DNA from: Pseudoneurospora amorphoporcata
Taxonomy: Eukaryota; Ascomycota; Sordariomycetes; Sordariales; Sordariaceae
NCBI GenBank assembly: GCA_033297205.1
Contig: MU859066.1
Coordinates: 186,001-250,000, forward strand
Length of the DNA stretch: 64,000 nt
Direction: 5' to 3'
The position numbers and the translations under genes were made by a program. This document shows, piece by piece, positions 23,067 to 36,100 of this stretch (the stretch's first letter is position 1; every line of letters begins with the position of its first letter). The notes beneath the pieces were generated by a model. The model searched no databases, was not told the origin of the DNA, and saw nothing but the letters and a program-made list of their open reading frames with translations.

Positions 23067-24225
23067 ATGTCGTACTTCTTTGCAACGCCGGTCGATATCG
23101 ACATCGTCCTTGACGATGCCGACGAACGATCCATGGTGGATGTCAAGCTAGACAAGAACCGGCGCGAGAAGGCTCCGCTGTACATGGACGGCGAGTCGGT
23201 CAAGGGTGCCGTGACGGTGCGGCCCAAGGATGGCAAGAGGCTGGAGCACACGGGCATCAAGGTCCAGTTCATCGGCACAATAGAGATGTTTTTCGATCGC
23301 GGGAATCACTACGAATTCCTCTCGCTAGTGCAGGAGCTCGCGGCCCCGGGCGAGCTGCAGCATCCCCAGACCTTCGACTTCAACTTCAAGAACGTCGAGA
23401 AGCAATACGAGTCGTACAACGGAATCAACGTCAAGCTGCGCTACTTCGTGCGCGTCACCGTCTCGCGCCGCATGGCCGACGTCATCCGCGAGAAGGACAT
23501 CTGGGTCTACAGCTACCGCATCCCGCCCGAGATGAACAGCAGCATCAAGATGGACGTCGGCATCGAGGACTGTCTGCATATCGAGTTCGAGTATAGCAAG
23601 AGCAAGTACCACCTGAAGGATGTCATTGTGGGCCGCATCTACTTCTTGCTGGTACGGCTCAAGATTAAGCATATGGAGCTCAGCATCATTCGCCGCGAAA
23701 CAACGGGTGTTGCGCCGAACCAGTACAATGAGAGCGAGACCTTGGTGCGGTTTGAGGTTTGTTCCCACCCTTATTTTACCTGCTGATCAATGTGAAGTTC
23801 CCCAACAGATTTGCTAACTTGTTGGCGTATAGATCATGGACGGCTCGCCATCAAGAGGAGAGACCATTCCCATCCGACTGTTCCTAGGCGGTTTCGACCT
23901 GACACCCACCTTCCGTGACGTCAACAAGAAGTTTTCCACAAGATACTACCTCAGTTTGGTTCTCATAGATGAAGGTAGGTTTCCAAGACAGGACCAGTTA
24001 CCACTCCGTGCTCCGTTCACCATTTACCCCTTGCTTCACAGTTACTAACAACAGTCCTTTTCCATCAATATAGATGCCCGGCGGTACTTCAAACAGTCAG
24101 AGATCATCCTCTACCGACAAGCCCCCGAAATTGCGGCGGCGGCGGCCGCCGCCCCTCCCGGTCAAAACGCTCTACCAGCGCCGCCTCCCAACGATAACAG
24201 GCTTGCGGGGATACCTGCCGCCTAA
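23067..24225 (+). CDS. VPS26: Retromer subunit Vps26 (Pep8)
   Basis: A 327-residue arrestin-fold subunit of the retromer cargo-recognition core, acting with Vps29 and Vps35 in endosome-to-Golgi recycling. Exons are 23067-23756, 23833-23974 and 24074-24225; introns are 23757-23832 and 23975-24073. Family motifs: PLYMDGESVKG, FDFNFKNVEKQYESYNG, VNVKLRYFVRVT-like INVKLRYFVRVTVSRR, and RRETTG followed by ETLVRFEIMDG across the first junction. PIRLFLGGFDLTPT and the conserved FSTRYYLSLVLIDE precede the DARRYFKQSEIILYR end. The tail is a short Ala/Pro-rich extension. A run of 25 A lies 59 bases after the stop. Confidence 0.95.
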
Positions 24226-24931
24226 ATTACCTCAACGGAACCCCCCGAATGGAACGAGCCAGCGAGTGAAAGCATGCCGAATGAAAAAAAAAAAAAAAAA
24301 AAAAAAAATAACAACGTGAGTTTGACCTAGATATACACGGCCAAAGATGAAATAATGATATTGGGGAGGACAATGGATGACTGGGAGGATGAACGGAACG
24401 AACAGACTAGAAGTACTGAAATGGTAAAAGCGAATGCGCGCGCGCAAGACGGTAGCGGTTTATCTGTTTGTTGCTTGGTTCAGGGGAGGGAGGGAGGCTT
24501 TGGCGGGGCTCTTTGAGACTATCTGCGAAGACGGAGTCTCAAAAGGTCCTATTGCTTGACGTAAATAATTTGTTACTTAGCATTGCACGGCGTTGGCTTT
24601 TCGAAAGAGAAAGAACTTCATTATAATCTGTTGGTGGACATGGTTTGGATGAAGACTGAATTGATGGGGGCTGTACGTGCCTATCCTATGCTACTCGTTA
24701 TGACAAGGAGACTCTTTGCCCTTGAACATCAACATAGACGCAATTCATACCACAGACAAAACCGGTACTCCCAGCAATGAGAAATGAGACATAACAAAGG
24801 CTTAGAATTCGTAACCCGCTGTTCCTTTCCCGCCCATTTTTTCTCCATAATTTCGATAAATTCTCCTCATTTCTAGCTTTACAATGGAGCAACCACCCAA
24901 GGCAAGCCATACACATGCAAGACCAACTCGC
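24226..24931. other. Convergent intergenic region with A25 tract
   Basis: Between the 3' ends of VPS26 and NUP120. It holds an A25 run (24284-24308) and a short GC alternation near 24435-24446. No gene was found. Confidence 0.5.
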
Positions 24932-27900
24932 TCACGACATGAAAACGTCCCCATCCTCTCCGTCAAACCCACCCGTGAATCCAAACTGGTTGTTCTGAAT
25001 CGCCACGATCCTGTCCAGCTCCTGCTGGTACTGCTTCCGGATGTCGGCCAGCGTAAGAAGCCTCCTGCGCGACTCGCCAGCGAACGATTCGGAAGCGGAC
25101 TCGAACTGCCTCAGCTTCTCAGCGAGGACACGATCCTCCTCCTGCTGGGCTTCGGACGAAGTAGTGGAAGCGGCCGCTGCCGAGGCCCTGGTGGTCCTTC
25201 CTCCCGTCTTCTTCTTGGATGGTTGCTGCTGTTGTTGCTGTTGTTTGGCAGGCTCCTCAGCGGTGTCAAGACGCTCCATTAGGTCGTCGAGATGGTCTTC
25301 TAGGTTATCGCTACCGCCTTTGCCGTTGGGCTTGACGTCTTCCGCTTCATCGTCGTCGTCGGAAAGGATATCCTTGAGGATGTAAGCCTCTCCCTTGGAC
25401 TGGACGCAGCTCAGCGCGTTGATGAGCAAAAGGTACTGTCTCGTCACCTGCGTATCCAGCGCATCCTCCCCGCTGACACCGACCTTGTCGCCCTCGCCCA
25501 TCTGTCTGAGCTTCTGCAGCCGGTCGAGCAGGACCGAAGCGGCGCCACGGTAGTCGTTGTGACTGATGCGCCAGGCGTACAGGACCTGGTGGTAGGGAAC
25601 GCCGTTGAGCACGTCGCGGACTTGACGGCACTTTTCGACCAGAATGTCGTCGACCATGGTTTGCAGACCGGAGAAGGGCAGGTTGACCAGCTCCGTGTTC
25701 TGGCCGGCCTCACACATCTTCTCGACGAGCCTGCGGAGATACGACTTTTGCAGCACCTCGTCGTCAGTCATGGAAAGCAGGGTGGAATGCGCAACGTCGA
25801 ACTGGGAAATGGCCGTGGAGGCGGTGAAGAGGCGGGAAAGCATTTCTGTCTTGACATCATTATGTTTAGTCCGTTGGCTGCTGGTGTTCTCATCCTCCTG
25901 GTTGTCCTGGATGAACTGCAGAGCAAGCTTGGAGAACTCAACGACGTATGAATAGGCCCTTTGACGTTCGAAAAGGTTCACAACGTGCGCGTAGTAGTTG
26001 GGAAGTCCGCTGTAAAGCAACCTCCACTCGGTATCGTCGAGAAGACCAGCGCTATGCCGTTGCACAGTCGTGCGCTCCGTGCTTAGGCCAACCGATGCCT
26101 TCTTGAAGCACTGAGCGGCAGTGCTGTGCTCGTTGAGGGCAAGGAACACACGACCCTGGATATAAGTAGCAAAGGGGTCTTGCTGAGCGAACGGGCTAAG
26201 CTCCTTCGCGAGGTCAGGACGGCCCTGCTTCAAGAGCCAGCATTGCATAATACCGTTGTCGAGCTCGGTCGAGCTGGTCGGAGCACAGATGTCAAGAACA
26301 ACATCAGTGATGCTAGACAACAGAGGCTCGCCATGGCTTTCTGGCAGTCCCAGGAGGTGTCCAATCAGTCCTTCTAAGGCAGTGATGGCATACGTCTCCT
26401 GCTTACCACGGTTGGCCACAGGTGATGCTGAGCCAGACTGATCGGCCGTTGGTACGGGGATCGTAAGCTCTGTCTTGACCATCCACCGGAGATGCTCGAG
26501 CCGCTTAAGAGCATCAACCAGTTTGCGGTAGACTAGGCCGACGTCGAACCTCGCCTGTAGTGCAATCTTCTCGTCTTCGATCTCATCCTCCATGTGAACC
26601 AGAAGGATGAGTTGGCTGAAGAGTATCTTCCAATGAATCTCGATCGTCTCCTGCACTGTTCGAATAACCAGTTTCCGCCCGAATCCTGTGAACGGTGCTC
26701 GCAGTTCCTGCGAGTTCCCATCACCGGCCGCTGTGATTAGCTCGAACAAATCTTCGTACAACCTAGGAGTAACCATTTGGAAGTTCTGGCCCAAGGTTTC
26801 CGCCAATTGAGCCACATCCTCTTCGGTAACTTGACGCCAGAACCCTGCCTTGTCGTAAAACTGCTGCATACGATCGGCATCCGAAAGCGATGACTCTTCA
26901 AAAAGCTCTGCCCGTAGAGCCGCCCTGCTCAACTCCAACATGCTGTCCGAGAAGACCTCGACAAAGTTCAGACCAGCCGAAACCAAGGCGGCGACATCTT
27001 GATCCTTCTGGCTGGGAGTTTCGATATTATGATAGATTCGGTCAAGGTCGCTGCATTGCCTGACAGCAGACAAGAGATCGGCACATGCAACCCAGATCAT
27101 TCCATCCACAGAATCGAGCACCAAGGATAGTGCTTCGCCCCTTTGCTTGTCCAACTCAAGTAGCAAACGCCAAAACCGTGTCCACTGGGTCTCGCTCGTA
27201 CCCCTGAACTGTTCATAATCCAGCCCTCCGACTGAGCTTCGATCGAGTGTTGTGGTAGCTCCAAGGACAGAGCAGATCGACTCTGCGATGCTCTTGTTGG
27301 ATCTCGAATTGCCTTCTTTGTAAGTTCCGAGGCCCTTTTCGTACATCACTAGTGCTGTCTCGAGCGTCGATTTGGAAAACCTGCCCGGGAAGAAGATGAG
27401 CTCCAACCATTTCTCGCTTGAATCGACGGGATCACAGGGCCCCGAGGTCTGCGCAGATGCTGCCGAAGATTCGATATTTACCGATTTCCAACCATCCTCG
27501 AAAGGTCCAGTGGCGCTCGTTGGGTGTACCTGGAGCTTCTGGACCCGATAGGTGATATTGTTTTTCCACAGTGTCCACAGCTCAGGCCCCTCTGCTTGTT
27601 GCGCGACAGCGAAGTCGGCCAAGGTCCAGATATCGAGAGAAGATGGGCTAGCCGGGACCAGCTTTTGTTCCGGGAAGCAGTCGGCAACATGGATCGATCC
27701 TTGGGCGTTGGCCTTGACTTTCCAGAACTTGAACTCGCCCGACCCTATTGGCGAGTAGGTGACGACGAGACATTGGCCGGGGCCATTGTCCAGAATACGA
27801 ATTAGGTTGGTTTGAGAAGGGTCGATAGTCCATCGGGCAATATCCTGAGGATCGCGCTTAGCGTTCAAGATGTCGCCCGTATACATGATCTGGCCTGTCC

Positions 27901-28836
27901 GCACATCCCACACGCGCATGCGATGATCCAGGCAAATGGTAAATAGAAAGGCGGCGCCGTCGATGCCCGCATTCGTAATGGCTGTCGACGTGGCTGCTGT
28001 TAGCTCCATGTTGGTGTTGCCGTACCGCACTGTCGGGTCTCGCTTGAAAGGAACCAGCTTCTGTAAGCTCTGTCCCCATCCTGCAACGTTATAGATGGTC
28101 TCCTTCCACAGGTTGCCGTTTGCTATATGGATTCATTAGCAGTTGTTCCTGCAAAAATGTGGATGCAGGAGTGCTCACCACCGTTTGGTCTGCTATTCCT
28201 GTCGAACTTGATTATTCCTCCGTCATGCATTGTGACGAGTAGCTGTTCATGGTTCACAACCACGAGTCGGTGTGGTTGTTTGAAGCCAAACCCGGACGAC
28301 GAGTACGACTTGCACAACTCGCCGAGCCCGCCATCGGTTGCTAGCCTCTTCCTGAAGTGATCTGGGCGAAGGGTGATGGTGTGGAGCTGGTTGGACTGGT
28401 CCACGACGTGGACGCAGAGGGCGTCGTGAGCCTCGGGGTCGGAGAAGCCAATGCAAGAGGTTCGTATCGGAGACGGGAAGCGTAGGTTCAAGACCAAGGG
28501 CGCGTCGGTATCATTGTGTTGGCAGTGGTTTGGTTTGCAGACATCGGCGGTGCGGATGCTCAGGACGGTGTCGTTCTCAAGAACCCGCCAATGGAAGCCA
28601 CGGGGCGAGGCATGGTGCTTTCGGTAGTATACTGATGAAGCAGTGGCTATGTTCCGGATTCGGTAGGCCTTCTCGTCGTCGGCGGCGTTGATGGCGCGCG
28701 CGCTTGCTGTTGTCGACCTGCTGAAGGAGCTCTGGGTGTGCGATCGGACGCGGATCTGGACAATCGACGACGATGTGGACGGCTCGAGGTTGAGGCGCGT
28801 CTCTTTATAGAGAATCTCAAAATCCCTTGCGCTCAT
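24932..28836 (-). CDS. NUP120: Nucleoporin Nup120/Nup160 (Y-complex scaffold)
   Basis: A 1282-residue scaffold nucleoporin of the Nup84/Nup107-160 Y complex, acting in pore assembly and mRNA export. Exons are 28179-28836 and 24932-28122, separated by a 56-nt intron (28123-28178). The start is set at MSARDFEILYKETRLN, the first Met consistent with the N-terminal beta-propeller. The propeller region includes IDGAAFLFTICLDHRMRVWD and GEFKFWKVK. The rest is a helical solenoid. A polyglutamine run before a basic patch (KQQQQQ...PSKKK) lies near the C-terminus, followed by a Glu-rich helix and an FGF-containing end. Sequence similarity across Nup120 proteins is low, so the assignment relies on propeller motifs, length and architecture. 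Confidence 0.85.
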
Positions 28837-29671
28837 CTTGGTCCCATGGGTATCATTCGGTGCGATATGGGGAATGCCGAGGGGTTGCTGTCGCGCTTTT
28901 GGGAGATGCAAACGCGGTTGTTGCTTTTGCTGTGATGCCCTGGGGCAGAATTTCTGGCCGCCCGGCAAGTTCAAGTTCCCAAGCACAGCGCAACGCTGCA
29001 AGCGAAGCAGTTGCAGCGGGTCGGTCAATCGCTGGCGTTGGTTGGTAGGGAGCTCTGCGCTAAACCACTAGGGAGACTATGTGGATAGTACAAGGTACGT
29101 CACACTAGATGAAAGCCTTCGGATCCCCTTGACTTTCACGATTCTTGAAGACAGTGCACAGTTTGGTTTTCTGACTAATGAAAGACGTATTGTCACATAC
29201 CAAGTATTCGGACCCGCGAAGTTCCTCACCACAAATGGCCCCATCTCCAAAAGGTACCATGACGGCAGCCTGGACAACGCAGGTTCAAGACCTTCAGCTT
29301 CACAGCCCTATGTGTTTGGGAAGACCACCTCTGTGATGCTTCATCGAGAAGCTCCTTTTGGACAGGTCAATCGCTGGTTTCCAACCGACTTATGGCAGCT
29401 TCAGCTCGTTCATCACATTAAAAAAAATGAATAAGTGCCCTTGCTGATGATACCTTGACTAAACTCCATACATTCACCAGTCATACCAGACATGTGTAAC
29501 GCCAGGCTAACCTCCCATGCAAACAATAAAAACGCGCTATGTCAATCGAAAACTCCCATTACCTTTTACACACATCCGACCTCGTATAGCCATATCATCA
29601 GTGCCTTCTGTTCCCAACGTTATCGTATGATCCTCGTGTTGATTCGGTGTCGCCATCACAGTTGGAGACTA
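28837..29671. other. Intergenic: NUP120 promoter and RAD51 3' side
   Basis: No supported gene. A 117-codon plus-strand frame at 29081-29434 has no domain and overlaps likely promoter sequence. Confidence 0.5.
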
Positions 29672-30867
29672 CTATTGACCCATCTTCTCCATATCCTTCG
29701 GGGTGGGGTCCCCGATACCGTCCTCTTGGATAGCAAACAAGCAGTCGCTCTCTGGTAAGCACGGGCTGTCGTATATTTTCGCGATCCTTGTCTCTCCGCG
29801 ACCTTTCTTTAAGCTGATACGAGTGGTACTGGCGTGCGCAATGATGTTGCCACCGATTGGTTTCTTGGGGTCTGGGTTGAACATGGCAGATGGGCCACCG
29901 TCGACCTGCGCCACGACCTGGTTCGTGATCACCACCGCAATACCGAACTCGTCGGCAAGACGCTGAAGAGTGCGCATGAACTTTGCGAGATGTGTTTGGC
30001 GAGAACTGAGTTCGCCACGTCCCAAGAAGTCCGTTCTGTAGAGCGAGGTCGCGGAGTCGACAATCAACAGACTGAAGCGAGTCTCACACATCATGGCTGC
30101 GGCCTGGTTCAAGAGCTGCAGCTGATGGTCCGAGTTATAAGCTCTCGCGTAGGCGACGTTGTCGAGAACCTCTTCTCCTGAGAGACCGTATCGGTTGGCC
30201 ACTGCGAGCAGACGGACAGGACGGAAGGTGCCTTCGGTGTCAATGTAGAGACATTTTCCCTCACCACCTCCCATGTCAAAGGGAAGCTGACATGTTACCG
30301 CAAGAGTATGGCAGATCTGCGATTTTCCTGTTCTGAACTCTCCAAAGATTTCGGTAACACTGCCGGTCTCGATACCACCAGCCAATAGCGTGTCCAAGTT
30401 TTTGGAGCCGGTCGTGATGGAAATAAGCTCGCTGCGGCGTTGGTGCATCTCCGTCGCAGTAGTAAAACCCATGGGCACAAGCTTGGAGGCTTCATATGGA
30501 GCGTCAGTAATCTGCACAACACCCAATTGCGACCGAAAGTATCTGGAGTTCGAGCGACTTACCTTCTGCCAAGATTTTCCCTGCCTTCTGCTCCGAGATA
30601 CCCTTGATCTGCTCCAGTACCCTACGGGGCGTATAGGCAACGGATTCGACGGTGTTGAAGCCTCCATCAACAATCAACTGAATGTCACGCTTTGTAAGTC
30701 CGGCAACACCCTGGGAGACTCAGTTAGTTAATTGCAGGCCGGAATTGTTTGTTGATGAAAGATATGCGTACCTCTAGAGCAGAAAGTGGTGTTGGGGCGC
30801 CTGGGTTTGGCATCCCGCTGTCGTCCTCCATATTGGCGGACTCATCGTACTCCTCGTTGTTCGACAT
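29672..30867 (-). CDS. RAD51: RAD51 recombinase (MEI-3)
   Basis: A 353-residue RecA-family strand-exchange protein for homologous recombination; I recall Neurospora MEI-3 as having the same length. Exons are 30772-30867, 30563-30710 and 29672-30489; introns are 30711-30771 and 30490-30562. An acidic N-terminal tail precedes the helix-hairpin-helix part (GVAGLTKRDIQLIVDGG). Walker A is GEFRTGKS (residues 131-138), Walker B LLIVD (222-226). The L2 region carries AQVDGG and AHASTTRISLKKGRGE. The polymerisation motif FTTA is at residues 90-93 (GFTTATE). The third exon's acceptor (TATGAAG) was chosen because it gives EASKLVPMGFTTA in frame. No lesions were seen. Confidence 0.97.
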
Positions 30868-31826
30868 CGTGATATCCGGTACACCAATTTCTGGGCTTCT
30901 GAGGTGTAATGATGGTGGGACCAACAGCGAGCGATATTTTGGGAGAAGCCCACAAAATCAAAGGCAGAAAGGCGAAAAGAAAAAAAAGAAAAAGAAAACC
31001 GACGTGAGCTGGAGCTAAAGATATGCGAATGTTGACAGAGGCGAAAACAGAAGGCAAGAGCGCGACCCGCGTTCTACAAATTGGGGAAGAGCGACACGCT
31101 AACATGTGACCTGGATGACCAATTCAGCCCAGCAATACAAGGCGCTAGGCCCCGCCGGGTGCCTAGATCCAGTGGAGAATGACAGGCAGCGGGACGACGG
31201 GAGTTCTGATGTGGGGTCCATTCACCAATGCTCACCCCTGGGGGTTTGTCAATTAATGCCAATTCCGTACTCCCCGTCAGCAGTTTCGTGACATCTCACT
31301 CTCTTCACCATTTCGATCTCGCTTCACCATATTTACCTCTTTGGATTCACTGTCCACTGGCACAGAGATACAATTTTCTGCTACACCAATCCCATCCCAA
31401 TCCTATTCATCAAACATGACATTCACGAAGCTCTCCGACGGTGCTTGTAAAGGTGGCCCGTTTACCATATGGACTTCGGTTTTTGACCCTACATACTCGC
31501 CTAGATCACCGGTTTCCGTCCCAATTCTCGATCACAGTAATAGCGACTCTCTGTCAAGTGGGCATAAGAGATTGCGGAGCAACATTTTGATGCCGAATCC
31601 ATTTCCAACGCGAACACCCTATCCATCCAACAAGAAAGAAATACAACACTTGCTTGAAATCCGACCCCTTGACGACTCTTCCCGCCATGTCGCTGTCGTA
31701 TATCGGATATTTCTCAACAACCGTCCATCCTCCTTTGAGCCCGGGAGACACCCAGCAAAAGAAACCGCATAATGATCTGTCCAGCGCTGCTGCAACTGCT
31801 GGGCAGGCCAACGTGATCCTCACTCA
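30868..31826. other. Intergenic with one possible small gene
   Basis: RAD51 upstream region on one side, 3' side of the next minus-strand gene on the other. A CT-rich segment (31285-31410) leads into the small open frame at 31416. Confidence 0.5.
31416..31772 (+). CDS. Possible small protein of unknown function
   Basis: A 118-residue frame begins at MTFTKLSDG in a good fungal start context (TCAAACATG), after a pyrimidine-rich leader-like stretch. It ends 54 bases before the stop of the convergent gene at 31827. No signal peptide, membrane span or domain is visible; it is Ser/Pro-rich, then mixed. A longer in-frame start at 31341 exists. It may be non-coding. Confidence 0.25.
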   Translation: MTFTKLSDGACKGGPFTIWTSVFDPTYSPRSPVSVPILDHSNSDSLSSGHKRLRSNILMPNPFPTRTPYPSNKKEIQHLLEIRPLDDSSRHVAVVYRIFLNNRPSSFEPGRHPAKETA

Positions 31827-33109
31827 CTACCTCCGTCCATAGCCAGGCACACTACTCCCCCGGGCATAGCCAATTTTCTCTCCACCCTCCTCCGCCTCCA
31901 GATCGCTGAGATGATACTGATTCACTCCGCGCTCGGTACCCGGTGTCCCAAGTCTTCCAACAGGCAAGACCTCAAACCCATCATTGACCCTACGAGCAGC
32001 AGACCTGTTGTTGGTGAAATGCAAATCTCCAGGCCCGAACGTCGGCTCAGGGGCTGGGATCATAGACTCCGCCTCATCATCCTGCCCGTGCTGTTGTGGT
32101 TGTTGCTGCTGCTGATACATCATATGCGAAGAAGGAGTGCCGAAGGGATCACGGACGGCGGTACCTCCCCTTTCGTCTCTTCTTGGTCCATACAGTCTTC
32201 CTCCTCCTCCACCGCCGCCGCCGCCGCCGCTAGATGAGCTGTAGGATCTTCCACTCCCGCTTCTAGTGAACCGCTGCTGGGCGGGATCAGTGGAGGAGTC
32301 GCGTGATTCAGAACCGGTGCTTCGCTGACGGGTAGGACCGCCGCCGCGGACCCCTTGTCGTCGGGAGGAGGTGGTCGGCACATATGTGTCATAGACTGCC
32401 GGTCTTTGCGGCTGAGCTCCTCCATCCTGGGCCTCGAGCCTTCGGAGGGTGTCTTCATTCAATGCATGGGGACCCCGCGGAGCGTGGCGATGAGGATAAT
32501 AGTGGCTCTGTTCTCGCGAGATGGGTGCGGGGATTGCCCCTGACGAGTTACTCTCCAACGACTCGCAATCTGTGGGTCTCTGCAGGAGTGATGAACCGTC
32601 AGGTATGGCAGCCCTTTGTGACGTCGTCGTGAAACCTGCCGCCTTCGTCTTCTCCCTCCTTTGTTGCTCCGCATCCAAATTTACCAGTGTTACTGTCGAT
32701 GTAAGCTTTGTTGTTTCGGTGGGGGTAGCTAGTCTCGAGATCCATATGCCGTCAACTTGGACACCGCTCTGAATCGCCCGGACCCCGAATGGGATGGTGC
32801 TGGCTAACCGCTTGGAGGAGGTAGGTCGGAGCCCCGTGCTGCGCATCTCATCGATCCTCGCCTTCTTTTCCTCGTCCAGGATCTCCTGTTTTCGTACGAT
32901 GCGGTTCGTCCACCATAGCTTGACTAGTCCGGCACAGAATACGGCTACTATTGCTACGGCAAGTGCCTTGAGCTGAATGTTAGCGAACTAGCATTTTCTG
33001 AACAGGGGGTTTCAGGAAAGGGAAGGGCGGGCCTGGTGATGGTGTCTTCACTTACAAAGGTCATCTGCTGCCACAGCTCCCATGACATGAAGAAAATTCC
33101 CTTGGCCAT
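31827..33109 (-). CDS. Fungal single-pass membrane protein with long disordered tail, unknown function
   Basis: A 399-residue protein from exons 33056-33109 and 31827-32972 (intron 32973-33055, GTAAGT, branch GCTAAC, CAG). The short first exon gives MAKGIFFMSWELWQQMTF. Directly after the junction comes one membrane span (LKALAVAIVAVFCAGLVKLWW), at about residues 19-39, then a charged stretch (RKQEILDEEKKARIDEMR) that looks helical. A segment IPFGVRAIQSGVQVDGIWISR resembles one I recall from uncharacterised Pezizomycotina proteins. The remaining two thirds are low complexity: Ser/Arg/Pro, a Gly10 run and a Gln run. No catalytic motif. Location in a membrane is inferred only from the span. Confidence 0.75.
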
Positions 33110-36100
33110 CTTGCTGTCTCGGCTGATTTGCTCGGACGTTGTTGGAAATTTCGGAACTGCAATCAAGCCGTGGTACTTTTAGTATCCAAAGTTTAAGTTG
33201 TTGTGATTTGATCAAGACTGACACTAGCCTCCTGGTCAACCCGAAAAAAACGTGAGCAAACGGTCTTTGCCACGTCAGTTGGTTGAGTTTTAAGATTCGG
33301 AAGGGAAAAACAGCGGCTTTTGCGGGAGCGAAACAGACCGCACTTTGTTCGGTTTCGGGAGCTTGCAGTGTTGTCTTGAATCCTCCAGGCCGGTTCTGGC
33401 GGTTAACCAAAGGAAAAGTGGAAGTAGTCTAGCTGGATAATGGTCCGAATGGTAAGGATGAAGGCGTTGTTGATGATCGCCAAATAATGTCTCGTCTTTA
33501 GCTCGAAATATGGCACGTCGAGTTCTCGGGTTCTGTTGATCCTCCTTCGCCGCCTTTGTGGATATTCCACGGAATCAGAAGATACTGTCTCAGGTCTATC
33601 CTCACGGCAATAACCCCTCGAATTATGTTGGCGCTACTGAGATGGTCGACTAATAAACTTCGAGTGTTCGAGAGTAGTGTCTCCGACTCCCAAAAGAACC
33701 AAGCGCTTGCCACCAAAAAGAAAAAAAAAAAAAAAAAAAAGAAAAAAAAGAAAAAGAGAGATGGGGATATATGCCGTAGTATCGTCTCATGAATCGCACT
33801 CCCTTCCTTTCCAAGAGTTCGGAAGCGGTCGGTCAATAGAAGGAACTTAAACTATCGAGATACACAGGGAATAGAAGCGCAGCAATGGGGTTCTCGAAGA
33901 GCTAGTCGGGGCAAATACGAAGAGCGTGTAACGGGTGACGGTGCTTCAGTCCCAACACGACTTTCCTAAAGCCCCTTGTTCGGTTCGGGTGCCTGCATTA
34001 GCAAGGCTGATGTTATCATCAACGCATGGTGTGCAACATGCGTGAATCCAAGTGTGAATAAACTTCGAGGGGTTTATCAACGTGGTTCCCCAAAGCAACT
34101 TGAAGGACCACGGAAGTCGTAGGATCGCAGGGGGGTTCGTTACAGCACCCACGGTTGGCTTGGAGTTGGATTTATCGAGGTTTTTGAGAAGTGATAGAGG
34201 ACAATGGACTGACAAGGGGAATAAAGTCAAAAGCTAAATGAGATCAAGCAATTCCTTACCACTTTCACTTCCGTTTGGGACGGGCCCAGAGGCTTTTTGT
34301 ACGAGCATACACCCATGGATAGGAACAGCACGACACTCCAAGCCGGGAAGAAGTGACCCTACCCTACCGACATCGCTGGTTAGGCTGAAAATTACTTAGG
34401 TATGCTCATGCCACCCGTTGTGAAATGTGCCATGGCATTTAGGACGAGGGAGCAATAATAGCCAGGGCTAGATCGCAGAGCTTGATCTTCCTCGACCATG
34501 ACAGACCCCGGAATAGCTTCTGCAATGGACACTTGCTCAAAGCCTAGCGTCGTAGGTACGCCGTGCCTTGCAGACGGCAGTCAGAATTTGTCCAGGCTAA
34601 ATGATTGAGCTGACGACGCGACAAGGGAATTGCCCAAGAATGTTCAGAGGAAAAAAACGTTGGGAACAAGATGGCCAAGGCAGTGCCTGATCTTCGGGCC
34701 CCGATCGACCGAGAGGCAGGTCGATGGGCCACTGCAACCGGGAAGACAGCTTTTTGGGCTAGAACACTTTGATGAGCAATGGTCGGTATCAACAATGAAA
34801 TTCATGAAATCAGCTTTGCCGCGGCACTTCAGAGAGACCTTCCAAGTCAGTTGTGTAGGAACTGGGTTGTGTGTAGTATGGAAGTGAAAACGTGGTATCG
34901 ATGGTAACACGAACAAGCCGATGGGCTTGAATTTCCCGAGAAAGGAGCAAACCATAGTACTGAAAAAGTATATTGCATTCGGTTCAAAGACATAAACGCG
35001 GTCCGAAGTCTGATAAAACCTTGACCTAGTCTCAGCATGGTATTTTGCCTTGAATTCATCCATATTGCGCGTAGGCTCGTCTGCCCCGGATTCTCGCGTG
35101 GTACTAACCGGCAGATTGCCCTGGTTGAGGAAACCGTGGAAAAGAAAGAATTTCGAAGCACGCCATTCCCACGTTGGATTTTGGGGTACAGGTAGACAGA
35201 ACTACTTTGTGCAATGGTGCGCTAAGGTTCTATTGTTGAAAACACGAACAACCTTGAGATCTGATGACCACTTGAGAATGATGCTGTTGTCTTTTAATGC
35301 GAATGCTGGTGTGGCGAGACTGCGTCTGCTCAGACAAGTTACCAAAAAATGTATTGTTAAATGTTGAATTTCGGAAATATGAGAAAGGATCAAATTCTTG
35401 ACGATGTTGTTGATCCGAGTTGGAAGAAGAAGAGAAGACGCTGTGAAGTTTTGTACGTAGACATAAGGAAGTGAAGTGGTCACTTCAAATGCGAGGACCG
35501 GGCGGGCGATGCTCCAGACTTCTTCCTTGGACACTGGACAGCAGTTGTGTCTTCCTCTTAGCTCGTGGCCCATTCTAGGAAAGGACTCATTCTATGAAAG
35601 GAGCCCGTTAAGGGCGGAAAACTGCAAGGGCCGAATTCAATCTTGAAACATGATAATTACGGAGTAAGCTGCAGTGTTGATTCTGTAATCGAAAGGCAGA
35701 GAACACACACAGAAAAAAACAAAAAGAAAAACCGAAAAACTGTAAACAACATTCTGAGTAACACCGCCAAACCAAAGCGCATGTCAATAAACGGAACACC
35801 AAAAAATCGATCGCGTAGCTCAAGATATGAGACATACAACCAGCCCATTCCCCAGCCAGGAACGCACTCAACCGCAGAAAAGAGATAAGGGAGGACGATG
35901 AGGCGAGTGAGGGGAAAAGTATATTGTTACCTGCTCGAAATAAGGAGTGAAACGTGTGCTCCCGAATTACAGGCAAGGCAGCGGTATGAACCACTACACC
36001 TGCAACCCATATGGGAGCCTATGAGTTCCTCAGAAGGAAGGAGCGGGAGGTCTGGTATATGTACCTACCGGGTGACAGAATTAGTTGGGTATTGAGTAGG

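Noticed and set aside
29081..29434. 117-codon plus-strand frame between NUP120 and RAD51
   Set aside because: No domain, and it falls in the sequence upstream of the NUP120 start; probably chance.
34644..35063. 139-codon minus-strand frame with clustered cysteines
   Set aside because: The cysteine pattern matches no domain I know, the region is AT-richer and full of short frames on both strands, and no signal peptide or splice pattern supports it.
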